From positions 62,001 to 126,000 of the forward strand of contig NZ_FOSB01000009.1 in NCBI RefSeq assembly GCF_900114165.1: 64,000 bases of DNA, read 5' to 3'. Positions 44,573-52,757 of the stretch are shown piece by piece. The translations under genes were made by a program, and so were the position numbers. Position 1 is the stretch's first letter. Every line of letters begins with the position of its first letter. The DNA comes from Halobacillus dabanensis. Its GTDB lineage: Bacteria; Bacillota; Bacilli; Bacillales; Halobacillaceae. The notes beneath the pieces are model-generated. The model did not search any database and was not told the origin of the DNA. It saw only the letters and a list, made by a program, of their open reading frames with translations.

Positions 44573-45346
44573 CTATGTGATTTCTTTTTTACTCAGTACA
44601 ATCTTTGCTCCCATAAGGAGAAGAGCTGTGAGTATGATGGTCATCACACTAGCCATCCAAAGGTTTTGGGCGATATCACCATTCATGAGTACCGTTGGCA
44701 GGTAGGATGTAATCATCGTTGGACTCCACTCCAGGAAATGGGGGAGTAAATTCGTAAAAAGATTTATGAGAATTAAAGTGCAGAGGGTAAGGAAGAGTAC
44801 AAGCCCTGGGATTTTCGTCCAAGTATTCATGAATATACTAATACTTATAACGAACACCATATATAATCCGTAAAAAAAGAAAGCGATAAGAACATGCAAG
44901 AATTGGAGTTCACCAAAAAGGAGTTGGGTATAATACCAGCTAGCTAGAAAGCCAATCAAAATAGATAGGACCACTAGAGTCACATGAGCCGCCCACTTAG
45001 CTGATATGTAGGCCATGTAGGAAACTGGTTTAACTAGGATGAGTTCTGCAACACCCGATTTACGTTCACCGGCAATAGTCCCCATCGTAATTAGAGAAAT
45101 GACGAGCAGACCTAATGTATTCAACTGTGAAATGCTCATCATGAATACTTCGGAGGGAGGAGGTGTCGGGATATTAAATGTTGCGCCTTCAGGTACCCCT
45201 CCCGTAGACTCGAGAATCTGTGGCAGGTAGTAAGTGGAGAGTGGGTCGATGATGCAGAAAAGTATAAAGACGAGAGGGACCCAGATCCACTTGAAATTTC
45301 TCGCAGATTCTACACATTCTTTTCTATAAATTGTCCTCCATTGCAT
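44573..45346 (-). CDS. yxlG: ABC-2 type permease of the sigY operon
   Basis: This 257-residue protein has six hydrophobic helices, GERKSGVAELILVKPVSYMAYISAKW in the first loop, and the general layout of YxlG/NosY-type permeases. It overlaps yxlF by 23 bases and is the last gene of the operon. With YxlF it should form an exporter of unknown substrate whose loss or activity is linked to SigY in B. subtilis. Confidence 0.85.
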   Translation of the reverse strand: MQWRTIYRKECVESARNFKWIWVPLVFILFCIIDPLSTYYLPQILESTGGVPEGATFNIPTPPPSEVFMMSISQLNTLGLLVISLITMGTIAGERKSGVAELILVKPVSYMAYISAKWAAHVTLVVLSILIGFLASWYYTQLLFGELQFLHVLIAFFFYGLYMVFVISISIFMNTWTKIPGLVLFLTLCTLILINLFTNLLPHFLEWSPTMITSYLPTVLMNGDIAQNLWMASVMTIILTALLLMGAKIVLSKKEIT

Positions 45347-46244
45347 GTTCGTTCACCACCTTCATGAATAAATCTTCAAGCGTCGTTTGGCCGACTTCAA
45401 ATTGCAAGAGGGGCCATTTCTCTTCATTTGCTTTTTCTAATAACTGTTCACGCGCTAAATGGATATTATTTACATGCACATGGAGGACCTGTTTTTTTAC
45501 CTCTGTTTTAGTGACGGTTTCCATATTAGCTATTTGATCTGCATACACTTCCATATTCTCTGTGAACCTTAGTGATATTTTGTCTATTTGATTCTGCTTC
45601 TTCACCTGGTGAAGGGGGCCTGATTCAACAATGGTACCTTTATGCATTAGCAGTATTTCATCACTTGCTTCTTCTGCATCACTCAAAATATGGGTGGAAT
45701 AAAGAAGTGTCGTCTCTTGTTTCAATTCTTCCATTAAGTTCAGAACATCACGTCTACCGATGGGGTCGAGGGCAGAGACAGGTTCGTCTAAAAGGAGCAC
45801 CTTAGGTTTGTGGATCAAAGCCTGGGCGATTCCTAACCGTTGTTTCATACCACCAGAAAACTTAGCGATCCGTTTATTCTTGGCTTCAGCAATTCCTACA
45901 CGCTTCAATAATCTGTCACTCTGCTTGATCGCTTCTTTTTTAGAAATATGAGAGAGTTGGGCAACATAGACAAGGAATTCCACGGCTGTCATCCATCCAT
46001 GATACTGAGGGTGTTGAGGTAAATAGCCTATGTGTTGACGGATGTCTCCACCTTTTTTCTCTGAAAATTTCACTTCCCCCTTTGTAGGAGCAATAAGTCC
46101 TGAAATCATCTTGAGCGTGGTCGTTTTACCTGCACCATTAGGACCTAAAAGGGCTACACATTTCCCTGGTGATAATTCGAATGAGACGTTTTTCACCGCG
46201 TAACCTTTATCATACATCTTGGTTAATTCTTTCGCCTTAATCAT
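45324..46244 (-). CDS. yxlF: ABC transporter ATP-binding protein of the sigY operon
   Basis: This 306-residue ATPase has Walker A GPNGAGKTTTLK (about residue 35), the signature FSGGMKQRLGIAQAL, Walker B LLLDEPVSALDP and the H-loop STHIL. A C-terminal domain of about 80 residues is typical of ABC-2 exporters. It overlaps yxlE by 4 bases. It drives export through YxlG. Confidence 0.9.
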   Translation of the reverse strand: MIKAKELTKMYDKGYAVKNVSFELSPGKCVALLGPNGAGKTTTLKMISGLIAPTKGEVKFSEKKGGDIRQHIGYLPQHPQYHGWMTAVEFLVYVAQLSHISKKEAIKQSDRLLKRVGIAEAKNKRIAKFSGGMKQRLGIAQALIHKPKVLLLDEPVSALDPIGRRDVLNLMEELKQETTLLYSTHILSDAEEASDEILLMHKGTIVESGPLHQVKKQNQIDKISLRFTENMEVYADQIANMETVTKTEVKKQVLHVHVNNIHLAREQLLEKANEEKWPLLQFEVGQTTLEDLFMKVVNEHAMEDNL

Positions 46245-46462
46245 GTATCATTCCTCCTTCCGAATATGAAATAGGCGATCGGTCCAATCGTACTGATGAA
46301 AAGAATGATCAAAGCCCACATCCACTTAGGTCCGTTTGTCACTTCTGTACGTATTAGACTAACCAGAGCAGTGACTATTAAAATTGCTTGAATGATCAAA
46401 AGCGGAGCGATAATTGCGATATGTTCATTGATAGTCTGAATAACATCTTGGGTCATTATCAC
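46241..46462 (-). CDS. yxlE: PLDc_N-type membrane protein, probable anti-SigY factor
   Basis: This 73-residue protein has two transmembrane helices and the motif IRTEVTNGPKWMWALIILFISTIGPIAYFIFGRR, typical of phospholipase D N-terminal-like domains. In B. subtilis the equivalent YxlE, with YxlD, keeps SigY inactive. The GTG at 46462 follows AGGAGG by about 10 bases; an ATG at 46456 is also possible. The assignment rests on operon position and the motif. Confidence 0.82.
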   Translation of the reverse strand: MIMTQDVIQTINEHIAIIAPLLIIQAILIVTALVSLIRTEVTNGPKWMWALIILFISTIGPIAYFIFGRRNDT

Positions 46463-46515
46463 TGTCTAACATCCTCCTGTTCCTATAATTAATCACACGA
46501 CCGTTTCCCAGCCTT

Positions 46516-46832
46516 TTATTCGATAGTGACTGCCGTACCATAGGCAATGATTTCAGAAGCGGCATTGTCACCGCACACGTTTCAAGTCTTACCGCTATGA
46601 TGGCATCGGCCCCTTTTTCTTCTGCATGTTTAATCATGCGCCCAATTGCTTTTTGTCGAGCTTCATCCATCATTTCCGTATAGTCAGTTATCTCGCCTCC
46701 GATGACATTCTTTAGACCTGCGAGAATGTCACGTCCAATATTTTTGGACTGGACAGTACTTCCTCTTACGAACCCTCTTACTTCTTTAATTTCATGTCCT
46801 GCTACGTCATCAGTAGTCACGATAATCATCAT
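46516..46832 (-). pseudogene. YbjQ/UPF0145-family protein gene, frameshifted near the 3' end
   Basis: The N-terminal part (IIVTTDDVAGHEIKEVRGFV, then NIGRDILAGLKNVIGGEITDYTEMM) is clearly YbjQ, a small beta-alpha protein of unknown function. After residue 88 the frame runs into foreign sequence. In the next frame the expected ending DNAASEIIAYGTAVTIE and a TAA at 46516 appear. One missing base near 46565 explains this; restored, the protein would have 105 residues. As it stands, the shifted frame runs on to 46425 and overlaps yxlE. An AGGAGG ribosome site is intact. Confidence 0.8.
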
Positions 46833-46992
46833 TGCATTCCTCCTTTTTTTCTCTTGCTAATAACAATAAAATGATGGCCAATAACAGATGAGAACCTAAT
46901 AATAGTGCAAGCCCTGGCCATAGATAAAAGAAAATTAAGATATAGGCAACGACTTGAAAAAACAGACTGAGTCATACAAGAGTAATTTTCAA
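46810..46992 (-). pseudogene. 60-codon membrane protein gene interrupted by TGA at codon 7
   Basis: A TTG at 46992 lies 10 bases after AAGGAGA, which overlaps the yxlD stop. The frame encodes two hydrophobic helices (FFQVVAYILIFFYLWPGLALLL and HLLLAIILLLLAREK) and stops over the start of ybjQ, as expected in this tight operon. Codon 7 is TGA where Trp would fit. Either the gene is dead, the sequence has an error, or translation starts after the stop at a CTG. The family is unknown. Confidence 0.5.
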
Positions 46993-47000
46993 GTTATTAT

Positions 47001-47207
47001 TTATCTCCTTTTCCATACTGTTTTCCAAAGGATCATAAAAATAATGCTAGGAACAGGAAACTGCACAAGGCCTAGGATTCCCCATAACCAGGGTGCTTTT
47101 CCTATCTTTTTGGCTTGAATGTACAAAATGGAGCTTTGGATTAAAAGGATCATTCCTATAAGGATCCATCCCCAAAGAGGCACCTCGTCCGGTCCGTAAT
47201 GTTTCAT
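47001..47207 (-). CDS. yxlD: Membrane protein of the sigY operon, YxlD-like
   Basis: This 68-residue protein has two transmembrane helices, with PLWGWILIGMILLIQSSILY and WLWGILGLVQFPVPSIIFMIL. Size and position match YxlD, a negative regulator of SigY in B. subtilis. It overlaps the end of yxlC by 4 bases. Confidence 0.8.
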   Translation of the reverse strand: MKHYGPDEVPLWGWILIGMILLIQSSILYIQAKKIGKAPWLWGILGLVQFPVPSIIFMILWKTVWKRR

Positions 47208-47530
47208 TGCCTCATTACCTCCATTTCTTTTCTTTCTCTAAGAAAGTATCCGATGAGAATCAAAGTGGTTATCATTTGGATAAGGATAAATAAGAGTGGA
47301 ACATAAAAAAGGGTGAGACCAAGGAAACTAATGAAAATAAAGGCGATCCCCCACAAACAGGCTAACTCGACCAAAAGGCGACGGTGCCAGGTATCATTCT
47401 GCTCTTGAACAAGCCCTTCAAAATATCTTAGGGAAGGTTCGTTGACATGCAGTCGATCATCTGTCTGTAGATTAGCTTGTTTCAGTATGCTTTCAAGCTC
47501 TTTGTCTTCTGGTGATTGCTCATCTTTCAT
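47204..47530 (-). CDS. yxlC: Membrane protein of the sigY operon, YxlC-like
   Basis: This 108-residue protein has a hydrophilic N-terminal half (about residues 1-50) and two helices at the C-terminal half. It overlaps sigY by 11 bases. Its position, size and topology correspond to YxlC, the second gene of the B. subtilis sigY operon. It may contact SigY with its cytosolic part; this is inference. Confidence 0.78.
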   Translation of the reverse strand: MKDEQSPEDKELESILKQANLQTDDRLHVNEPSLRYFEGLVQEQNDTWHRRLLVELACLWGIAFIFISFLGLTLFYVPLLFILIQMITTLILIGYFLRERKEMEVMRQ

Positions 47531-48041
47531 GGGATAGCAGCTCCTTTCTGAGTTTTTTTAAACCGTAATGAACGCGTGACTTCAATGTCCCTGCCTTAAC
47601 GTTCGTCATGCTAGATATTTCTTGATAATCATATCCATAATAATGCTTCAATACGATGGGAATACGGTAATGATCGTCGAGAACCCATAACGCCTCCTGA
47701 ACATCATACAACTCGTCACGGGTATTCTGAGCTTGAGGATTCTTCCATTCCTGTATGGCTTTTTCATCGATCCTTCGGCTGCGTTTTTGTTTTCTTTTAT
47801 AGTCTATATAGGTATGTGTAGCCATTTGGATAAGCCATGTGGAAAAGGTTGATTTGTGTTTGAATTGCTGTATTTTTTGTATTGCTTTGACTATCGTATC
47901 TTGGGTGACATCGTAAGCTAGTTGTTCATCACCACTCATTTTCCACACGTATTTAACAATAAAGCTGTAGTGAGCTTTCAAAAGAGCTGCTAACGCCTGT
48001 TGATCACCAGCCTGAGCTCTTCTGATTCTTTCTGAATCCAT
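47520..48041 (-). CDS. sigY: ECF RNA polymerase sigma factor SigY
   Basis: This 173-residue ECF sigma factor has region 2 (AYDVTQDTIVKAIQKIQQFKHKSTFSTWLIQMATHTYIDYKR) and region 4 (YGYDYQEISSMTNVKAGTLKSRVHYGLKKL). Gene order (sigY-yxlC-yxlD-yxlE-yxlF-yxlG) identifies it. The ATG at 48041 follows AGGGA at 5 bases; the ATG at 48047 is too close. It is probably autoregulated from the promoter at 48071-48096 and held inactive by YxlD and YxlE. Confidence 0.88.
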   Translation of the reverse strand: MDSERIRRAQAGDQQALAALLKAHYSFIVKYVWKMSGDEQLAYDVTQDTIVKAIQKIQQFKHKSTFSTWLIQMATHTYIDYKRKQKRSRRIDEKAIQEWKNPQAQNTRDELYDVQEALWVLDDHYRIPIVLKHYYGYDYQEISSMTNVKAGTLKSRVHYGLKKLRKELLSHER

Positions 48042-48070
48042 AAGCATCCCTCATTTCTGCCTACTTATAA

Positions 48071-48096
48071 GACGTATCTTTTTATCCTTTCGTTCA
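48071..48096 (-). promoter_or_regulatory. SigY-type autoregulatory promoter
   Basis: On the minus strand TGAACG (48096-48091), a 16-bp spacer and CGTC (48074-48071) precede sigY by 30 bases. This matches the -35 TGAACG and -10 CGTC pattern known for the B. subtilis SigY promoter. Confidence 0.82.
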
Positions 48097-48128
48097 AATC
48101 AAATTAAAATTTTTTTCTTCCAAAAATC

Positions 48129-48508
48129 TTCCTATTGTGTAAGACTCAGTTTCGAGATGGTTTGTGAGTAGATAGGTGCTGTGGGGGAATGACTCGCTTT
48201 CCACGGGGGTGGCGGCAAGCCTCCTAGAGCTCTGAGGGTTCTCGGCTGCCCATCCATTCCCGCAGGAGGCTCCCCGTTTTCCCCACTCACCATACGATAG
48301 AGAGATGCTCGAAACTACCTTCACAGGAGATGAGCTTTGGATGCTGAAAATGCTATAACCACGACGTTAAAGTATGATTCTTTATCCACATAGGGCAGGT
48401 TTAGGGTAAGGTGATTTCGAGAAATACATATAGGCAAGGGGGCGAACCGTTTCCAGTATCCCCAAACCCCCACAAACATCTCGGAATCGAGTCTTCAAGG
48501 ATACTGCC
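48129..48508. repeat. Composite dispersed repeat, copies F/G
   Basis: This 380-bp block starts with CCTATTGTGTAAGACTCAGT and ends with CGAGTCTTCAAGGATACTGC. An internal partial end (GATGCTCGAAACT) near 48302 suggests a nested or tandem insertion. It lies between the divergent sigY and trp promoters and carries no gene. Confidence 0.68.
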
Positions 48509-48641
48509 CTCTCTGGAAAATGTTTAAACAGAGTGGTTGACTTTATTATCTGAATTTTATAGACTATTGGAAAGATATTTTAAAGAATGCATTTGAACAA
48601 TCATTGTTATTCATTAAAACACATAACATTATAAGCAAGTT

Positions 48642-48699
48642 GAGTAGAGAATGAGTTGAGTTGAGGAATAGATGAGATGAGCTGAGCTGAGTGAGTTAG
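48642..48699 (+). promoter_or_regulatory. TRAP-binding site in the trp leader
   Basis: About twelve GAG or TAG triplets occur in 58 bases, starting at 48642, 48645, 48653, 48658, 48663, 48669, 48674, 48679, 48684, 48689, 48693 and 48697, mostly spaced by 2-3 bases. This matches the 11-subunit TRAP (MtrB) target. The array can also pair with CCTCAACGTCTCATTC (48771-48786) as an alternative structure. No terminator with a T tract was evident in the leader. Confidence 0.85.
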
Positions 48700-48785
48700 G
48701 AATCTTCGGACGTAAGGAGCTGATGGATTGCCTGACCAAATTCCCCCTTATCTATCCACTCGTTTTCATCCCTCAACGTCTCATT

Positions 48786-48805
48786 CTTCATAAAATTTTA
48801 TGGAG
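48786..48805 (+). promoter_or_regulatory. Hairpin covering the trpE ribosome binding site
   Basis: CTTCATAAAATTTTATGGAG folds on the palindrome CATAAAATTTTATG (48789-48802) and pairs into the GGAGAGGTG ribosome site. It resembles the trpE site-blocking hairpin that TRAP promotes in B. subtilis. Confidence 0.55.
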
Positions 48806-48816
48806 AGGTGAGCCTA

Positions 48817-50328
48817 ATGACCACTTTTGAAGCATTTCAAAAGGATGCTGTAGAGCATCAAACAATCCCTGTCATCCAATCATTTTATACGGATACGTTA
48901 ACACCGATTCACATGTTTCATGCACTAAGTGATGAAGCTGTATACATGTTGGAAAGTCAAGATCCTGAATCTCCCTGGTCTAACTTTTCCTTCATCGGCT
49001 TAGATCCTATGATTCAGATCAAAGAAGAAAATCAACAATTTCTAATAGAAGATTTTCAAAAAGGCCATGTACAGCATGTATCAGATTTTAAGACTGCTTA
49101 TGAAAAAGTAGTAGAAGAACTTAAAGTGAAACAGGCACCCATTGATCTTCCTTTCAAAGGGGGCGGTGTCGGCTACATCAGCTATGATGCGATTTCCGAT
49201 TATGAGCCCGTGGAGAGAGCTGGTAATGATGCGCTGAACTTATCCAATTACCATTTGCTGTTTTGTCAGACATTAGTCGCTTATCACCACAAAACAAAAG
49301 AAACGACGATCCTTTCTTTCGGAAGGCCCGAAAAAGAACGACCATTAGAAGAGGTATATAACGAAGCATGCGGGCGAATCAGTGATATTACGCGCCAGTT
49401 AATGAACGCCAAAAGCTTATCAGACCTCATGCTGACAGAAGGTTATTCAGAACAAGAAGAGAACTTCCAATTAGATAGTAATTATAAACCAGACAAATTC
49501 CGCTCAGATGTAGAAAGAATAAAAGAATATATTCACGCCGGGGACATTTTTCAAGCAGTTCTATCTCAACGCTTTCATACAGTAACAGACCGAAGCGGTT
49601 TTGAGTTATACCGAGTATTGCGAAGAGTGAATCCATCTCCGTATATGTTTTATTTGCAAATGGGAGAAGTCGAAGTGATTGGCAGTTCACCTGAACGTTT
49701 GTTAGAAGTTCAAAATGGAAAGCTTGAAATCCATCCCATAGCTGGAACAAGAAAGAGAGGAAAGACAAAAGAAGAGGATGACCGGCTTGCAGAAGAGCTA
49801 TTAGCTGATGAAAAGGAACTTGCGGAACACCGTATGCTTGTCGATTTAGCTAGAAACGATATCGGCCGTGTTGCTGAGTACGGCACTGTGGAAGTAAGTG
49901 AATATATGACAATCGGCCGTTTTTCGAAAGTCATGCATATTATCAGTAAAGTGATCGGTCAATTGAAAGAAGAAGTGTCACCGATTGATGCCCTCATTTC
50001 ATCTTTTCCGGCTGGTACATTATCAGGTGCACCGAAAGTACGAGCGATGCAAATTTTACGAGAACTAGAGCCAACCCCCAGGAACCTTTACGGCGGTGGA
50101 ATCCTTTATCTAGGGTTTGATGGGAACATTGATTCTTGTATTACGATCCGCACGATGACACTTGTCGGAAATGATCTTTATATACAAGCTGGAGCAGGAG
50201 TTGTCGCAGATTCCGATCCGCACGCAGAGTATCAAGAGACATTAAACAAAGCGAGTGCTTTGAAGAGGACGATTCAATTAGCTGAGAGAATTTTTGAGAA
50301 GAGTGGAGAAGGAGTGGAGACGAGATGA
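48817..50328 (+). CDS. trpE: Anthranilate synthase component I
   Basis: This 503-residue chorismate-utilising enzyme makes anthranilate with the TrpG amidotransferase. The C-terminal catalytic part shows DIFQAVLSQRF, SPSPYMFYLQ-type spacing (RVNPSPYMFYLQMG), AGTRKRGKTKEEDDRL and SGAPKVRAMQIL; the N-terminal SPWSNFSFIGLDP region belongs to the Trp feedback site. The ATG at 48817 follows GGAGAGGTG by 7 bases; the GTG at 48808 lies inside that site. It overlaps trpD as ATGA. Control is likely by TRAP on the leader. Confidence 0.95.
   Translation: MTTFEAFQKDAVEHQTIPVIQSFYTDTLTPIHMFHALSDEAVYMLESQDPESPWSNFSFIGLDPMIQIKEENQQFLIEDFQKGHVQHVSDFKTAYEKVVEELKVKQAPIDLPFKGGGVGYISYDAISDYEPVERAGNDALNLSNYHLLFCQTLVAYHHKTKETTILSFGRPEKERPLEEVYNEACGRISDITRQLMNAKSLSDLMLTEGYSEQEENFQLDSNYKPDKFRSDVERIKEYIHAGDIFQAVLSQRFHTVTDRSGFELYRVLRRVNPSPYMFYLQMGEVEVIGSSPERLLEVQNGKLEIHPIAGTRKRGKTKEEDDRLAEELLADEKELAEHRMLVDLARNDIGRVAEYGTVEVSEYMTIGRFSKVMHIISKVIGQLKEEVSPIDALISSFPAGTLSGAPKVRAMQILRELEPTPRNLYGGGILYLGFDGNIDSCITIRTMTLVGNDLYIQAGAGVVADSDPHAEYQETLNKASALKRTIQLAERIFEKSGEGVETR
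50296..50324 (+). promoter_or_regulatory. GAG-triplet array over the trpD ribosome site
   Basis: GAG triplets start at 50296, 50301, 50306, 50312, 50317 and 50322, almost all 5 bases apart. They lie in the last codons of trpE and cover the trpD start region. The spacing is that of TRAP sites, but six triplets is fewer than usual and coding constraints could contribute. Confidence 0.45.
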
Positions 50329-51347
50329 AAGAGACATTGAATAAAGTGGTAGCCGGAGAGAAGATGACAGAACAGGAAGCTTTCGATACGATGGACCAGA
50401 TTATGAAAGGCGGAGCAACTACTGGTCAATTGATGAGCATGTTGAGTGTCATGCGTTATCGTGGTGAAACTGTGGAAGAAATGACAGGGTTTGTTCGGGC
50501 TATGCGTGATAACATGACAAAGATGGACCTTGAAGATCCAACAATCGTTGATACATGTGGTACAGGAGGAGATGGTGCGAGTACGTTCAATATCTCTACA
50601 GCTGTATCTATTGTCCTTGCTAGTATGGATGTGAAGGTCGCTAAACATGGAAATCGAAAAGTTTCTTCTAAAAGTGGCAGTGCGGACGTTTTGGAAGCAT
50701 TAGGGATTCCAATTGATACGACGCCGGAACAAGGAGCGAAGGCACTCGTTGAAAAAGGAATGACCTTCATGTTTGCTCCTCTATACCATCAGGCAATGAA
50801 GCACGCGGGTCCTGCCAGGCAAGAACTCGGCTTCCGCACTGTTTTCAATTTGCTTGGACCGATGTCCAATCCTGCCAATGCTAAAAGACAACTGATTGGA
50901 ATCTATGACACTAGTTACGCAGAAAAAATGGCTGAGACTTTAAGAGAACTTGGATCCACTGATGTCTTATTAGTAACAGGGAGAGATGGGCTCGATGAGA
51001 TAACGGTGACAGGCAAAACGGATGTTGTCGAGTTGAAAGACGGTAAGATTACTAGATTTACCATTTCCCCAGAAGATTTTGGTTTGCCTGTTGGGAATCT
51101 GGAAGATATTCGGATAACGAAGACAGAACAAAGTGCGGAGATCATTCGCGATGTCTTTTATGGAAGAGCAAATGAAAGTGCTGCAACAATCGTAACAATG
51201 AATGCAGCTGCCGGATTATATGTCGCTGGCAAAGCAACTGATCTAGGTGAAGGTGTCGAACTAGTTCAAAAATCGATTCAAGAAGGAGTTGTGCAAAAAT
51301 ATTTTGAATCGATTGTAGCGGAAAAGGAGAATCGCCAATATGCTTGA
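50325..51347 (+). CDS. trpD: Anthranilate phosphoribosyltransferase
   Basis: This 340-residue enzyme transfers phosphoribosyl from PRPP to anthranilate. The PRPP loop DTCGTGGDGASTFNIST (about residues 78-94), KHGNRKVSSKSGSADVLEALG and HAGPARQELGFRTVFNLLGPM are typical. It overlaps trpE by 4 and trpC by 8 bases. Length is normal (338 in B. subtilis). Confidence 0.95.
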   Translation: MKETLNKVVAGEKMTEQEAFDTMDQIMKGGATTGQLMSMLSVMRYRGETVEEMTGFVRAMRDNMTKMDLEDPTIVDTCGTGGDGASTFNISTAVSIVLASMDVKVAKHGNRKVSSKSGSADVLEALGIPIDTTPEQGAKALVEKGMTFMFAPLYHQAMKHAGPARQELGFRTVFNLLGPMSNPANAKRQLIGIYDTSYAEKMAETLRELGSTDVLLVTGRDGLDEITVTGKTDVVELKDGKITRFTISPEDFGLPVGNLEDIRITKTEQSAEIIRDVFYGRANESAATIVTMNAAAGLYVAGKATDLGEGVELVQKSIQEGVVQKYFESIVAEKENRQYA

Positions 51348-52104
51348 AACCATTTTAGCTGTAAAAAAACAAGAGATTGATACATTATTTTTACCAGAAG
51401 AGCAGACTTTCCCTCATTATTCACTTTATGACTCTTTGAAATCTAGTAATCATAAAGCAGGGCTTATCGCCGAGGTGAAGAAAGCTTCCCCATCTAAAGG
51501 GATCATACGTGGTGACTTCAACCCTGTAAAAATTGCTCGTGATTATACACAGGCAGGCGCACATGCTCTCTCTGTTTTGACGGATCAACATTTCTTTCAG
51601 GGGCATAGGGATTATTTAACAATGATTAAGAAGGTGGTTGATGTCCCTGTATTGAGAAAAGATTTCATCATCGATTCTCTTCAAGTAGCGGAAAGTGCCT
51701 ATATAGGGGCTGACGCTATCCTTTTAATCGGGGAAGCTTTAGAAGCCACGAAGTTGCATGAATTATATAACCAGGCTCATGAACTCGGTATGGAAGTACT
51801 GGTTGAGGTTCATAGTGAAGAGACTTTGGAAAAAGTATTGAACGAGTTCACACCTCAAATCTTAGGTATTAACAATTGGAATCTTCATACATTTGAAACA
51901 GATCTTTCCCAAACAGAGCGGATGGCGAAGTTTACCCCTGAAGAGTGCTTACTTGTCTCCGAAAGTGGTATTTCCTCCCACCAGGATTTGCTTCAGGTTG
52001 CTAAATACGGTGCAGAAGGTATCCTTGTCGGGGAATCTTTGATGCGTCAAGAAAATATCAAAGATGCGGTCCGTCAGTTGTTGGAAGGAGTGAATGTGTC
52101 ATGA
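51340..52104 (+). CDS. trpC: Indole-3-glycerol phosphate synthase
   Basis: This 254-residue TIM-barrel enzyme closes the indole ring. AEVKKASPSKGIIRGDF (about residues 44-60), VPVLRKDFIIDSLQVAES, EVLVEVHSEE, GINNWNL and LVSESGIS match TrpC, including catalytic Lys and Glu residues. Translation is coupled by overlap to trpD upstream and trpF downstream. Confidence 0.95.
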   Translation: MLETILAVKKQEIDTLFLPEEQTFPHYSLYDSLKSSNHKAGLIAEVKKASPSKGIIRGDFNPVKIARDYTQAGAHALSVLTDQHFFQGHRDYLTMIKKVVDVPVLRKDFIIDSLQVAESAYIGADAILLIGEALEATKLHELYNQAHELGMEVLVEVHSEETLEKVLNEFTPQILGINNWNLHTFETDLSQTERMAKFTPEECLLVSESGISSHQDLLQVAKYGAEGILVGESLMRQENIKDAVRQLLEGVNVS

Positions 52105-52757
52105 GAGAACCGATTGTAAAACTATGTGGGAATCGATCCCTTTCAGATTTGGCAAAGACAACATCGTCGGATGCCTCTCATCTCGGTTTTATATTTGTGG
52201 GGAGGACAAAACGTTATGTTCGCCCTGAACACGTTGGACGCTGGGTGAAAAAGGTCCGGCCGAGGCAAAAACTTGTCGGGGTATTTATCGAGCCGACGAT
52301 CGAAGAGCTGGAAGAGGTTCTTCATTTTGTTCCGCTGGATGTCATCCAGCTTCATGGAAATGAAACAGTCTCGCAATTGTTAGGAATCAAGGAAGCCTTT
52401 GGTTTACCTGTTTGGAAAGTAATCCATCATCAGACAGATGGACTTCAACAGATGGAGATTTTTAGTGGAGTTGCAGATGGCTATATCGTGGACAGTAAGG
52501 TGGATGGTGTTTCGGGCGGGACAGGCATCAGTTTTGATTGGGAAGCAGTCCCGCTTTATCGAGATAAAGCTTATGAACAAGGCGTCCCGTGTTTAATTGC
52601 TGGTGGAATCAAACCGGATAACCTTGAAGCATTATTAGCTTATCAACCAGAAGGAATCGATCTATCTAGTGGGATTGAGGTTAGCGAGGAGAAAGATATC
52701 AGCAAAATTCAAGCAATCATGAAAGGGGTGGAACGAAATGTTGCAAGCATTTCCTGA
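52101..52757 (+). CDS. trpF: Phosphoribosylanthranilate isomerase
   Basis: This 218-residue TIM barrel performs the Amadori rearrangement. The usual [11 protein letters not shown] start (cysteine near residue 9), [32 protein letters not shown] and [11 protein letters not shown] are present. It overlaps trpC by 4 bases and trpB by 20 bases. Confidence 0.94.
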   Translation: MREPIVKLCGNRSLSDLAKTTSSDASHLGFIFVGRTKRYVRPEHVGRWVKKVRPRQKLVGVFIEPTIEELEEVLHFVPLDVIQLHGNETVSQLLGIKEAFGLPVWKVIHHQTDGLQQMEIFSGVADGYIVDSKVDGVSGGTGISFDWEAVPLYRDKAYEQGVPCLIAGGIKPDNLEALLAYQPEGIDLSSGIEVSEEKDISKIQAIMKGVERNVASIS

